A stretch of DNA of 18,123 nt from Bacillota bacterium. Its GTDB lineage: Bacteria; Bacillota; Clostridia; Lachnospirales; Lachnospiraceae. How positions within the stretch are numbered: position 1 is the first letter of the stretch; each line of letters begins with the position of its first letter. The stretch covers positions 1 through 18,123 of the forward strand of contig JAEWHR010000011.1 of NCBI GenBank assembly GCA_023387655.1. The letters run 5' to 3'. Positions 1 to 7,148 of the stretch are shown piece after piece. The translations under genes were made by a program, and so were the position numbers. Below the pieces are notes generated by a model. That model was not told the DNA's origin. It made no database searches and saw nothing but the letters and a program-made list of their open reading frames with translations.

Positions 1-729
1 TTAAATCCATCCACCATCAAATGTTATCACTTGACCAGTAAGATACACACTACTTTCGCAAAGTTTATAAACAGTATCAGCAACTTCTTCTGTGGTTGCC
101 ATTCGCCCGATTGGAATTTCCTCGCACAACTCTTCTCGTTCCTCCTTGGTAAAGCACTGATTCATTTCGGTATCAATGATACCGCAAGCGAGAGCATTCA
201 CTGGAATGTTACTTGGAGCAAGTTCTTTGGCAAGAGCTTTCGTAAAGGAATTTATAGCACCTTTGGTTGCAGAATATACAGCCTCACAAGAAGCTCCACA
301 AGTTCCCCATACGGAGGAGATATTTAAAATTCGTCCACTTTTCTTTGATACAAACATAGGCACTGCGTGGTGGCAAGTATTAAGAACAGAAACAAAATTA
401 ACCTGAATTAATCTTGTCCACTCATTCGGAGTCATATCTGTGAATAAACCAATGTGAGAAACCCCAGCATTGTTGATAAGTACATCGAGTTTCCCAAACT
501 GGCGATGTATTTCTTCAAATAATGTCTCTACCACGTGATACTCGCTGATATCCCCTGCGAATTTAAGGCAAGGAACCGACAGAGATAGAATTTCTTTTTG
601 TAAAGAATCTAGTTCCTTTGATTCTTTTGATCCATTGATAATAACTGCATATCCTTGTTTGGCGAATTTTAAAGCAATAGCTCTTCCGATACCTCGAGAT
701 GAGCCAGTTATAAGAGCAACTTTATTCAT
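1..729 (-). CDS. SDR-family NAD(P)-dependent reductase, FabG-like (242 aa)
   Basis: This is a cytoplasmic short-chain dehydrogenase/reductase, closest in overall look to 3-oxoacyl-ACP reductase (FabG). It has the Rossmann motif TGSSRGIG (residues 8-15), NNAG (86-89), the catalytic Ser at 138/139 and the YxxxK pair (Tyr152, Lys156), and it ends in the FabG-like GQVITFDGGWI. The length is normal for the family. The stop codon is the first three bases of the window. An ATG 17 codons upstream (at 780) is in frame, but the chosen start at 729 has GGAAAGGAATTGGAG just before it and gives the canonical MNKVALITG start. There is no fatty-acid gene cluster beside it, so the substrate is unknown and it may be an accessory SDR rather than the housekeeping FabG. 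It is transcribed away from the 1051 gene, across the repeat array. Confidence 0.9.
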   Translation of the reverse strand: MNKVALITGSSRGIGRAIALKFAKQGYAVIINGSKESKELDSLQKEILSLSVPCLKFAGDISEYHVVETLFEEIHRQFGKLDVLINNAGVSHIGLFTDMTPNEWTRLIQVNFVSVLNTCHHAVPMFVSKKSGRILNISSVWGTCGASCEAVYSATKGAINSFTKALAKELAPSNIPVNALACGIIDTEMNQCFTKEEREELCEEIPIGRMATTEEVADTVYKLCESSVYLTGQVITFDGGWI

Positions 730-788
730 TTTCGCTCCAATTCCTTTCCATATCAAATATTTGTTTCGTGTTTCATTCATTGTAACTT

Positions 789-817
789 ATTATATCATAA
801 ATTCACAAGGCACAAAA
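789..817 (-). promoter_or_regulatory. Promoter for the minus-strand SDR gene
   Basis: On the minus strand there is a perfect TATAAT (794 to 789) preceded by TGA, which makes an extended -10. Seventeen bases further upstream is TTTTGT, a weak -35 (817-812). It lies 60 bases before the preferred start codon, and its -35 touches the first unit of the 21-bp repeat array. Confidence 0.55.
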
Positions 818-940
818 GAATTTCTAAGATACACAAAAGATTAACTAAGATAAGAAAAACATTATCTAAGGTGCGTAAAAAGAATATTTAAGATTTGCAT
901 AGGAATGTACAAGATGCGCATAAGATTTTCTAAGATGTGC
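814..940. repeat. Six-unit ~21-bp tandem repeat between divergent promoters
   Basis: Six degenerate units start at 814, 835, 856, 877, 899 and 920. Each is 21 bp except the fourth, at 22 bp. The consensus is roughly AAAAGATTTTC followed by TAAGATGYGC, and the TAAGAT core recurs at 825, 846, 867 (TAAGGT), 889, 910 (CAAGAT) and 931. Several units also carry AGAT about 10 bp before the core, so AGAT recurs near the DNA helical period. The array exactly fills the gap between the -35 regions of the two divergent promoters. No ORF crosses it convincingly. The function is not known to me: binding sites for a cooperative regulator or intrinsic curvature are possible. Confidence 0.8.
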
Positions 941-944
941 TAGA

Positions 945-973
945 TTGGAATTTGGAATAAAATGTGGTATAAT
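945..973 (+). promoter_or_regulatory. SigA-type promoter for the 1051-2383 genes
   Basis: TTGGAA (945-950), a 17-base spacer and a perfect TATAAT (968-973). The predicted transcript start is near 980, about 70 bases before the ATG at 1051. The -35 begins five bases after the last unit of the 21-bp array. Confidence 0.7.
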
Positions 974-1050
974 GTAAAGGATTATACTGTAAGTTTCACA
1001 ATTTCTAACCATAATATACGAAACGATAAGAATTGGCGGAGGACATATTC

Positions 1051-1482
1051 ATGAAAAAGAAGATTATTGGAATACTAATCCTATTATTGGTAGGGACCGG
1101 AATATTTCGTTTCGGTATGATTGCAGGAGCAGCCTCAGGGGAGCCTGGTTCATCTGGGGATCCGCTAATTACGCAAAGTTATTTAGAACTAAGATTACGA
1201 GAGATGTCTGGTGGAGATTCTTCACAAAATGGCTTTCAAAAGGTGAACATAGCAAAAGGGAAGAGTTTATACTTAAATGAAGGTACAGAATGCATTATTT
1301 ATAGTGGAGAAGCTACTGTACTTGGAAGTAAGGGTCTGATTAATACAACCTCTGGTGCATTGGCGAAGAAAAGTAGCAGTGTAAAGTTGTATCATCAGTA
1401 TGTGTCACCATCGAATGCCAGCGGGATGAAGACAATGGCTAACACTATAATTTATGTGAAAGGAAGTTATTCCATAGATTAA
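1051..1482 (+). CDS. Small exported protein of unknown function (143 aa)
   Basis: The N-terminus MKKKIIGILILLLVGTGIF is a typical signal peptide or membrane anchor, with a possible cleavage after AGAA or AGAAS near residues 27-30. The mature part begins with a GSSGDPLITQSYLELRL segment and ends with INTTSGALAK...IIYVKGSYSID. From memory, this pattern (a 'DPLxTxSYL' start, 'GTExIxxSG', 'VKGSYxI' end) recurs in uncharacterised secreted Firmicute proteins; I cannot assign a function. The start at 1051 is chosen because GGAGG lies 10 bases upstream; the in-frame TTG at 1033 lies upstream of that site. It sits 28 bases before the YitT-family gene and probably shares its transcript. Confidence 0.75.
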   Translation: MKKKIIGILILLLVGTGIFRFGMIAGAASGEPGSSGDPLITQSYLELRLREMSGGDSSQNGFQKVNIAKGKSLYLNEGTECIIYSGEATVLGSKGLINTTSGALAKKSSSVKLYHQYVSPSNASGMKTMANTIIYVKGSYSID

Positions 1483-1510
1483 ATAGAATCCATGGAGTTA
1501 TGGTTTTCGT

Positions 1511-2383
1511 ATGGAATGGTTAGGAAAGAGAACGAAAAAAAGAGATTTTTGTTTCTTATTATTAGGAACCTTATTAATTGCAATCTCTATAAACTGGGTT
1601 TATGATCCGATGGGGATGGTAACGGGTGGAGTTACTGGACTTGCGATTGCAATTAAGGAATTAACCTTACGAGCGTTTGATGTAGGAATTCCGGTATGGT
1701 TGACTAATATTATTATAAATGTACCATTATTTATTGCAGGGCTTTTTATCATAGGAAAAAAGTTCATTGGGAAAACGTTATTAGGAACGATATCCCTAAC
1801 GCTATTTATTTATTTAATCCCATTACAAAACATGTTTGATCATGATTTTTTATTAGCAGCAGTATTTGGTGGTGCAATTGGCGGAACAGGTATGGGATTT
1901 GTCTTATCTACAATGACGACTACTGGTGGAACCGATCTTTTAGCAATGTTAATTCATGCGAAGAAGAAGCATGTATCGGTACCAGTGTTACTTATGATAG
2001 TAGATGCCTTAGTTGTTATTTTCGGTATCCTAGTCTTTGATATTAAGGCTGCACTATATGCAATTATCGCAATCTACATCTCCGCCAAGGTATCAGATGG
2101 AATCTTAGAGGGTCTGAAATTTGCTAAAATGGCATACATTATATCAGACAAGTATGAGGAGATTGCCCATGATATTTTACATGTACTAGACCGTGGTGTG
2201 ACTGGACTTAGCGCTACTGGAATGTATTCAAATAGGGATAAAAAGATGTTGTTTTGTGTAGTTTCTAAGAAAGAAATTGTTGCTGTTCTTGATATTGTGA
2301 GCCAAAAAGACCCAAAAGCATTCGTAATCGTGAGTGATGTAAGAGAGGTGATGGGAGAGGGGTTTATTGAATTTAAACAGTAA
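1511..2383 (+). CDS. YitT-family membrane protein, DUF161 plus DUF2179 (290 aa)
   Basis: This is an integral membrane protein with about five to six hydrophobic helices in the first ~200 residues (for example around residues 13-30, 63-80, 87-105, 113-135 and 155-195), followed by a soluble C-terminal domain of about 80 residues. The pattern GGVTGLA (39-45) and the GGTGMGFVLSTMTTTGGTDLL segment match the YitT/DUF161 family. The C-terminal part (GVTGLSATGMYSNRDKKMLFCVV) matches DUF2179, which is thought to bind a small ligand. The family's transport substrate is not established. Its ribosome site is weak (GGAG about 12 bases before the ATG), so it may depend on translation from the upstream gene. 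YitT paralogues are common in Firmicutes, so the exact member cannot be named. Confidence 0.88.
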   Translation: MEWLGKRTKKRDFCFLLLGTLLIAISINWVYDPMGMVTGGVTGLAIAIKELTLRAFDVGIPVWLTNIIINVPLFIAGLFIIGKKFIGKTLLGTISLTLFIYLIPLQNMFDHDFLLAAVFGGAIGGTGMGFVLSTMTTTGGTDLLAMLIHAKKKHVSVPVLLMIVDALVVIFGILVFDIKAALYAIIAIYISAKVSDGILEGLKFAKMAYIISDKYEEIAHDILHVLDRGVTGLSATGMYSNRDKKMLFCVVSKKEIVAVLDIVSQKDPKAFVIVSDVREVMGEGFIEFKQ

Positions 2384-2627
2384 AATAGCGTATTCCAAGC
2401 GATTTTATGAGTAAAAATACTTATCCTAAAGGATAATATACAAATTACACAAATCATTAAAAATTAATTTGTTAAAATGGGATATGGTTTTTATAGGTGA
2501 TATGTAGTATCATGTACCTATGTTAGTAACTGATTTTTCATGCCAAGTGAGTTCATTACTTTACTTAGATTGCATGAATGTTAACGTGTAGAGTGCGCAA
2601 AAGAATCATAATTAGGAGGAACTATTA
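2384..2627. other. Intergenic leader of the ABC ATPase gene with inverted repeats
   Basis: This gap holds several palindromes but no gene. A small hairpin TTATCC-TAAA-GGATAA spans 2421-2436 without a T run. A weak promoter candidate is TTGTTA (2469-2474), 17 bases, TATAGG (2492-2497), immediately followed by the palindrome TGATA-tgtag-TATCA (2498-2512), which could be an operator. A longer imperfect hairpin pairs TTCATGC (2537-2543) with GCATGAA (2572-2578), with AAGT/ACTT pairing inside. A TGCGCA hexamer lies at 2594-2599 and the ribosome site AGGAGG at 2614-2619. Control by carbon source is plausible for an MsmX-type ATPase, but no canonical cre site was recognised. Confidence 0.4.
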
Positions 2628-3740
2628 ATGGCAAGTTTATCATTAAAGAATATTAACAAAACTTATCCAAATGGGTTCGTTGCAGTTAAAGAATTTAACT
2701 TAGAAGTAGAAGATAAAGAATTCATCATCTTCGTAGGTCCATCTGGATGTGGAAAGTCCACAACATTACGTATGATTGCAGGTTTGGAAGAAATTACATC
2801 TGGTGAGTTATGGATTGGCGAGAAGCTAATGAATGATGTTGAACCAAAGGATAGAGATATTGCGATGGTTTTCCAGAACTATGCGTTATACCCACATATG
2901 TCCGTATATGATAACATGGCATTTGGTCTTAAGTTAAGAAAAACTCCAAAGGATCAGATTGACAAGTTAGTACATGAAGCAGCAAGAATTCTTGATATTG
3001 AGCATTTATTAGATCGTAAGCCAAAGGCTCTTTCTGGTGGTCAGAGACAGCGTGTTGCTATGGGTCGTGCTATCGTTCGTAATCCTAAGGTATTCCTTAT
3101 GGATGAGCCTTTATCAAACCTTGATGCTAAGTTACGTGTACAGATGCGTATCGAGATTTCTAAGTTACATCAGAGACTTGAAACAACTATCATCTATGTA
3201 ACACATGACCAGACAGAGGCTATGACACTTGGTACAAGAATCGTAGTTATGAAGGATGGTGTTATTCAGCAGGTAGATACTCCACAGAATCTTTACGATA
3301 GACCAAACAATCTTTTCGTTGCTGGTTTCATGGGATCTCCTCAGATGAATCTTTTAGATGCTAAGGTTGTTAAGAGTGGCAACGACATTAGATTAATGTT
3401 TGGTTCTCATTCTATTAAGGTTCCAGAAGCTAAGGCTAAGAAACTTATTGATGGTAACTACATTGATAAAACTGTTGTTCTTGGTATCCGTCCAGAGGAT
3501 GTTAAGGATGAAGAGATGTTCATCAGCCAGTCTCCAGATAGTACAATTGATGCTACTGTTAAAGTATATGAGTTATTAGGTGCAGAAGTATTCTTATACT
3601 TCACAATCGATCAGTTTGATATTACAGCACGTGTTAACCCACGTACTAAGGCTAGACCTGGTGATACAATTCAGATCGCTCTTGATTTAACTAAGATTCA
3701 TGTATTCGATAAGGAAACAGAGCAGGTTATTACTCACTAA
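2628..3740 (+). CDS. msmX: Carbohydrate ABC transporter ATPase, MsmX/UgpC/MalK type (370 aa)
   Basis: This is the cytoplasmic ATPase that powers carbohydrate-uptake ABC importers. It has Walker A GPSGCGKST (37-45), the Q-loop Gln83, the signature LSGGQRQRV (135-143), Walker B VFLMDEP ending at Glu160, D-loop SNLD (163-166) and the switch His193 (THDQTEAMT), followed by the long C-terminal regulatory (TOBE/MalK-type) region from about residue 235. The size matches the family. No permease or sugar-binding gene is adjacent, as expected for MsmX-type ATPases that are shared by many sugar importers in Firmicutes. The start has a strong AGGAGG eight bases upstream. It is a single-gene unit with its own terminator. 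The codon choice (repeated CAG, CGT, GGT, AAG) suggests high expression. The symbol rests on family resemblance. Confidence 0.92.
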   Translation: MASLSLKNINKTYPNGFVAVKEFNLEVEDKEFIIFVGPSGCGKSTTLRMIAGLEEITSGELWIGEKLMNDVEPKDRDIAMVFQNYALYPHMSVYDNMAFGLKLRKTPKDQIDKLVHEAARILDIEHLLDRKPKALSGGQRQRVAMGRAIVRNPKVFLMDEPLSNLDAKLRVQMRIEISKLHQRLETTIIYVTHDQTEAMTLGTRIVVMKDGVIQQVDTPQNLYDRPNNLFVAGFMGSPQMNLLDAKVVKSGNDIRLMFGSHSIKVPEAKAKKLIDGNYIDKTVVLGIRPEDVKDEEMFISQSPDSTIDATVKVYELLGAEVFLYFTIDQFDITARVNPRTKARPGDTIQIALDLTKIHVFDKETEQVITH

Positions 3741-3753
3741 TTATGTATGTTAT

Positions 3754-3783
3754 GAGCCGTCCGGTTGGACGGCTCTTTCTTTA
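3754..3783 (+). terminator. Rho-independent terminator after the ABC ATPase gene
   Basis: A perfect nine-pair GC-rich stem, GAGCCGTCC (3754-3762) with GGACGGCTC (3767-3775), with a GGTT loop, is followed by TTTCTTT. It starts 13 bases after the stop codon. Confidence 0.95.
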
Positions 3784-3920
3784 ATTTATAGGAAATTGCG
3801 CCCTATAAATTAAAAAACTCTCCGAGGGATGCGCACTCCGCTGACGCTTCGGCGCGACAAAGTGGCATCGCCCTGAACTTGTTGATTCGCGGAGCTTAGA
3901 GTGGCGAAGCCACTTTGTTC
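3781..3920. repeat. GC-rich palindromic intergenic element (REP/MITE-like)
   Basis: Two parts are seen. First, an AT-rich perfect 12-bp inverted repeat, TTAATTTATAGG (3781-3792) with CCTATAAATTAA (3802-3813). Second, a block from about 3816 to 3920 that is much richer in GC than its surroundings. In that block ACAAAGTGGCATCGCC (3857-3872) pairs with GGCGAAGCCACTTTGT (3903-3918), 15 of 16 bases. CTCCGC (3836-3841) pairs with GCGGAG (3889-3894), and AGTGGC-GAA-GCCACT (3900-3914) can form a local hairpin. No protein is encoded. It is probably a dispersed non-coding repeat or a structured RNA. Only one copy is in this window, so the repeat status is inferred. Confidence 0.55.
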
Positions 3921-4098
3921 ATTTCTGCCAAAGAATCTCTTATTTTCCATCTCTTACGGAATAGAACTAAGATTGCTTTGAGAAAGTAGGATTACATTTT
4001 CTTTAAAAAAATAATTAATTTAGTCAATAAACTAATGTTTTCATTTATTAACTTAACACTTATACATAAAAAACACAAAAATTACACAAGAAATTTAG

Positions 4099-4127
4099 TT
4101 TACTTTTTACGAAATGAGTGTTAAAAT
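4099..4127 (+). promoter_or_regulatory. Probable promoter of the PucR-type regulator gene
   Basis: TTTACT (4099-4104), a 17-base spacer and TAAAAT (4122-4127). The predicted start of transcription near 4134 puts the inverted repeat at 4140-4160 directly downstream of it. Confidence 0.5.
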
Positions 4128-4139
4128 AGGAATTGAGAT

Positions 4140-4160
4140 ACTTATACAAGTAGTATAAGT
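4140..4160. promoter_or_regulatory. Perfect 8-bp inverted repeat, operator-like
   Basis: ACTTATAC (4140-4147), a five-base spacer, then GTATAAGT (4153-4160). It lies a few bases after the predicted transcription start and about 90 bases before the start codon. There is no T run after it, so it is not a terminator. It could be an operator, perhaps for the regulator itself, or a 5' leader hairpin. Confidence 0.5.
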
Positions 4161-4250
4161 GGGTATTATGACACTAACAATATAGTAAAACAAAGCTTCT
4201 CTCTATAAAAATCACCATTTGGTGTAGATAAAGAAAGGTTCGGTGTATGT

Positions 4251-5339
4251 ATGATTTCTAATCAAATCCTTCAAAATACAATAGAAGGCCTGAAAGCAAT
4301 TACAAGAATTGATATCTGTGTTATGGACACAGAAGGTAAAGCGTTGGCAAGTACTATAAACAATGCCGACGAATATGAGAATGCTGTACTTGCATTCGTG
4401 GATTCCCCAGCAGATAGTCAGGTTTTGCAGGGATACCAATTTTTCAAGGTGTTTGATGAACACCAACTAGAATATGTCATCTTAGTAAAAGGTGATAGTG
4501 ATGATGTATATATGGTAGGAAAAATTGCTTCCTTCCAGATACAAAATCTTTTGGTTGCTTACAAAGAGCGTTACGATAAGGATAACTTTATCAAAAATCT
4601 TCTTTTAGACAACCTCTTGCTTGTAGATATCTATAACCGTGCTAAGAAGCTTCATATTGAGACAGATGTTAGACGTGTTGTATTTATTATTGAAACAAAG
4701 AATGAAAAGGATACGAATGCCTTAGAAACTGTCCGTGGACTATTCTCGACAAAGACAAAAGACTTCATTACTGCAGTAGATGAGAAGAATATCATCTTAG
4801 TAAAGGAAGTAAAGCAGAATGAAAACTACGATGATTTAATGAAGACAGCTAAGGTAATATTAGATATGTTAAATACCGAAGCTATGACAAAAGTTCATGT
4901 AGCTTTTGGTACTATTGTTAATGAGATAAAAGATGTTTCTCGTTCCTATAAGGAAGCAAAGATGGCGTTAGATGTAGGAAAGATTTTCTACAGTGGACGT
5001 AACGTAGTTGCTTATAGTAATCTTGGAATTGGCCGTTTGATTTATCAGCTACCAATGCCTCTTTGCAAGATGTTTATTCGTGAAATTTTTGATGGTAAGT
5101 CACCAGATGAATTTGATGATGAAACATTAACAACGATTAATAAGTTCTTTGAGAATAGTTTGAATGTATCCGAAACTTCTAGACAGTTATACATTCATAG
5201 AAATACATTGGTTTATCGTTTGGATAAACTTCAAAAGAGTACAAATCTAGACCTTCGTGTTTTTGAAGATGCGATTACCTTCAAGATTGCCTTGATGGTT
5301 GTTAAATACATGAAATACATGGAGAATATGGAATATTAA
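4251..5339 (+). CDS. PucR/CdaR-family transcriptional regulator (362 aa)
   Basis: This is a cytoplasmic DNA-binding regulator. The C-terminal end carries the PucR-type helix-turn-helix at about residues 303-330 (SETSRQLYIHRNTLVYRLDK), diagnostic for the PucR/CdaR group. Residues ~135-250 (from VRRVVFIIETK to RSYKEAKMALDVGK) resemble the GGDEF-like middle domain of that family. Residues ~1-105 look like a PAS-like or sugar-diacid-recognition-like sensory domain (ICVMDTEGKALAST). The ligand is unknown. The ribosome site is modest (AAAGG, 12 bases upstream). The gene lies 104 bases before ftsE in the same direction with no obvious terminator between, so it may be co-transcribed with the division cluster, an uncommon neighbour for a metabolic-type regulator. 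Confidence 0.88.
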   Translation: MISNQILQNTIEGLKAITRIDICVMDTEGKALASTINNADEYENAVLAFVDSPADSQVLQGYQFFKVFDEHQLEYVILVKGDSDDVYMVGKIASFQIQNLLVAYKERYDKDNFIKNLLLDNLLLVDIYNRAKKLHIETDVRRVVFIIETKNEKDTNALETVRGLFSTKTKDFITAVDEKNIILVKEVKQNENYDDLMKTAKVILDMLNTEAMTKVHVAFGTIVNEIKDVSRSYKEAKMALDVGKIFYSGRNVVAYSNLGIGRLIYQLPMPLCKMFIREIFDGKSPDEFDDETLTTINKFFENSLNVSETSRQLYIHRNTLVYRLDKLQKSTNLDLRVFEDAITFKIALMVVKYMKYMENMEY

Positions 5340-5363
5340 TTTAAGGTAACACAAGAATGCTTC

Positions 5364-5416
5364 ATTGCCGCTGTTCCGGTAAGCTTCGTCTGACGATAGG
5401 CTGGTGCAGCGGCAAT
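5364..5416 (+). promoter_or_regulatory. GC-rich stem-loop in the ftsE leader
   Basis: ATTGCCGCTG (5364-5373) pairs perfectly with CAGCGGCAAT (5407-5416). The 33-base loop can fold further (TCGT-ctg-ACGA in the middle, AGC with GCT around it). There is no T run on either side, so it is unlikely to be a simple terminator. It lies 25-80 bases after the regulator's stop codon and ends 27 bases before the ftsE start, so it may set mRNA stability or processing between the two genes. Confidence 0.6.
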
Positions 5417-5443
5417 ATTAGAATACGTGGAAAGGATAAAATC

Positions 5444-6184
5444 ATGGCCGGAACTTATGATATAAGTAAGGATTTAAGAGACATAGAAACTCCGGTAATC
5501 CTATTTCAGAATGTTAGTAAGGATTATCAAAAAGGAACACACGCAATAAATAACATAAGCTTTGAAATTCGTAAAGGTGAATTTGTATTTATTGTTGGAT
5601 CAAGCGGCTCCGGTAAATCTACTTTAATTAAACTAATGTTGAAAGAAATCAAACCAACCAGTGGTAAGGTTTTTGTAGCTGGTAGAGAGCTTTCTAGGCT
5701 AAAACGCTGGCAGGTTTGTAAATATAGAAGAACGATCGGAGTAGTATTTCAGGACTTCCGCTTGCTGCCTGACCGTACAGTATTTGAAAATGTTGCATTT
5801 GCACAAAGAGTAATCGAGGCACCGGCAAGAGAGATACGAAGACAAACTCCAAAGATGCTTTCAATCGTTGGGTTATCTGAGAAACATAAATCTTATCCTA
5901 AGGAGTTATCAGGTGGAGAACAACAAAGAGTTGCTCTCGCGAGGGCGCTAGTGAATAATCCAGTAATGTTACTTGCAGATGAGCCGACAGGAAATCTTGA
6001 TCCAAAAAACTCTTGGGAAATTATGCGCTTGTTAGATGAAGTGAATAAGCGTGGAACTACGGTTGTGGTAGTAACTCATAATCGTGAAATTGTAGATGCG
6101 ATGCAAAAGAGAGTCATTACGATGAAAAATGGCGTTCTCATCAGTGACAACAAAAAAGGTGGTTATGCACATGCCAAAAATTAG
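5444..6184 (+). CDS. ftsE: Cell division ABC ATPase FtsE (246 aa)
   Basis: FtsE is the cytoplasmic ATPase of the FtsEX complex. FtsEX does not pump a substrate but transmits ATP hydrolysis through FtsX to peptidoglycan hydrolases outside the cell. Visible motifs are Walker A GSSGSGKST (52-60), Q-loop Gln103, signature LSGGEQQRVALARAL (155-169), Walker B LLADEPTGNLD and the switch His212 (THNREIVD). The protein has about 16 extra N-terminal residues before the usual start (VILFQNVSKDY). The ATG at 5444 is chosen because AAAGG lies about ten bases upstream; the upstream in-frame codons lie inside the GC-rich stem-loop. It overlaps ftsX by 14 bases, so the two are translationally linked. Confidence 0.95.
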   Translation: MAGTYDISKDLRDIETPVILFQNVSKDYQKGTHAINNISFEIRKGEFVFIVGSSGSGKSTLIKLMLKEIKPTSGKVFVAGRELSRLKRWQVCKYRRTIGVVFQDFRLLPDRTVFENVAFAQRVIEAPAREIRRQTPKMLSIVGLSEKHKSYPKELSGGEQQRVALARALVNNPVMLLADEPTGNLDPKNSWEIMRLLDEVNKRGTTVVVVTHNREIVDAMQKRVITMKNGVLISDNKKGGYAHAKN

Positions 6185-7082
6185 TACGATTGCTTATAGT
6201 GTGAAACAAGGCGCGAAAAATATAAAACGAAACCGTATGTTCTCCCTAGCATCGGTGGGTACGATAACGACATGTTTATTTTTGTTTGGAATTTTCTATT
6301 GTATTTTAATGAACTTTCAACATATTATTAAGAATGCAGAGCAAGGTGTTAGTGTAACCGTCTTTTTTAACGAAGGAATAACCTCGAAGGAAATTGAGTT
6401 AATCGGTGGCAAAATCGGACAGAGAGCAGAAGTTTCAAAATACGATTTTGTATCGGCGGATGATGCGTGGGAGGAATATAAGAATACTAAGCTTGACCCA
6501 GAGCACGCTGCTAGCTTTGGTGATGACAATCCGCTTGAGAATTCTGCCCATTATATTGTGTACTTAAATGATGTGGAGATGCAAGAAGTATTAGTGCGAT
6601 ATCTCCAATCAATACCAGGAGTGAGACAGGTTAATAATTCAGAAGCAATTGCTGATATCTTATCTGGAGTTAATAAAGGTTTAGCTTTCGGAACAACTGC
6701 AATCATTGTAATATTATTAGGGGTTGCTGTGTTCTTAATCAGCACGACAGTTACCATGGGAATTTCTGTTCGTAGACAAGAAATATCCATTATGAAATTG
6801 ATAGGTGCAACCGACTTCTTTATAAGAGCTCCATTTATTGTGGAGGGTATCATAATAGGGTTAGTGGGAGCTATCATTCCTTTAGGTTTGCTACATGTAG
6901 TTTATAATAAAGGAGTTAGCTATCTTATGACCAGCTTTAGTAGCCCGCTTAAGAAAGCAGATTTTTTGGCAACTGGAACGATGTTTAAGACATTAATCCC
7001 GGTATGCTTGTTAATTGGGGTGGGCATTGGTTTCCTAGGTAGTTTTATAACTCTCGGTAAACAGCTAAGAAAAATAAATTAA
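6171..7082 (+). CDS. ftsX: Cell division membrane protein FtsX (303 aa)
   Basis: FtsX is the membrane partner of FtsE. The topology is typical: a short cytoplasmic N-terminus (AKNIKRNRMFSLASVGTIT), a first membrane helix at about residues 27-48, a large extracellular domain (~50-170) that would bind the murein hydrolase, then three more helices (~172-196, ~222-246 and ~272-296). The cytoplasmic stretch RRQEISIMKLIGATDFFIRAPF (about 201-222) is the conserved contact region for the ATPase. The ATG at 6171 is preferred to 6165 because AAGGTGG ends seven bases before it. It overlaps the ftsE end by 14 bases and is followed after 66 bases by an M23 hydrolase gene, its likely effector. Confidence 0.95.
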   Translation: MPKISTIAYSVKQGAKNIKRNRMFSLASVGTITTCLFLFGIFYCILMNFQHIIKNAEQGVSVTVFFNEGITSKEIELIGGKIGQRAEVSKYDFVSADDAWEEYKNTKLDPEHAASFGDDNPLENSAHYIVYLNDVEMQEVLVRYLQSIPGVRQVNNSEAIADILSGVNKGLAFGTTAIIVILLGVAVFLISTTVTMGISVRRQEISIMKLIGATDFFIRAPFIVEGIIIGLVGAIIPLGLLHVVYNKGVSYLMTSFSSPLKKADFLATGTMFKTLIPVCLLIGVGIGFLGSFITLGKQLRKIN

Positions 7083-7102
7083 AAGAAACATCAAATAGAG
7101 AA

Positions 7103-7148
7103 ATTGATAATCAATGCGCAATAATTATGCGCAGGAATAGGAGTTAGA
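7103..7148 (+). promoter_or_regulatory. Palindromic leader with paired TGCGCA upstream of the M23 gene
   Basis: A 13-bp palindrome ATTGAT-A-ATCAAT (7103-7115) runs into TGCGCA (7115-7120) and a second TGCGCA (7128-7133), followed by GGAATAGGAG, which provides the ribosome site for the ATG at 7149. The same pattern of paired TGCGCA followed by GGAAT/GGATT recurs before ctpA. Confidence 0.5.

Larger units (their letters stand above)
3921..4250. other. AT-rich gap before the PucR-type gene
   Basis: This is a 330-base AT-rich stretch without an ORF. It contains the promoter and inverted repeat listed separately (4099-4160). The rest (3921-4098) shows A/T runs but no gene, and nothing that I recognise. 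Confidence 0.5.

Noticed and set aside
31..406. Plus-strand frames opposite the first SDR gene
   Set aside because: They are antisense to an SDR with complete motifs and lack a start region and family resemblance.
814..940. Regular repeats suggesting a CRISPR array
   Set aside because: The units are directly adjacent and degenerate, with no unique spacers, and no cas genes are present. The same applies to the 36-37-bp repeats at 14838-14980.
2381..2407. Weak hairpin TAAAAT...ATTTTA overlapping the yitT-like stop as a terminator
   Set aside because: The stem is AT-rich and bulged with no following T run, so it is too weak to call.
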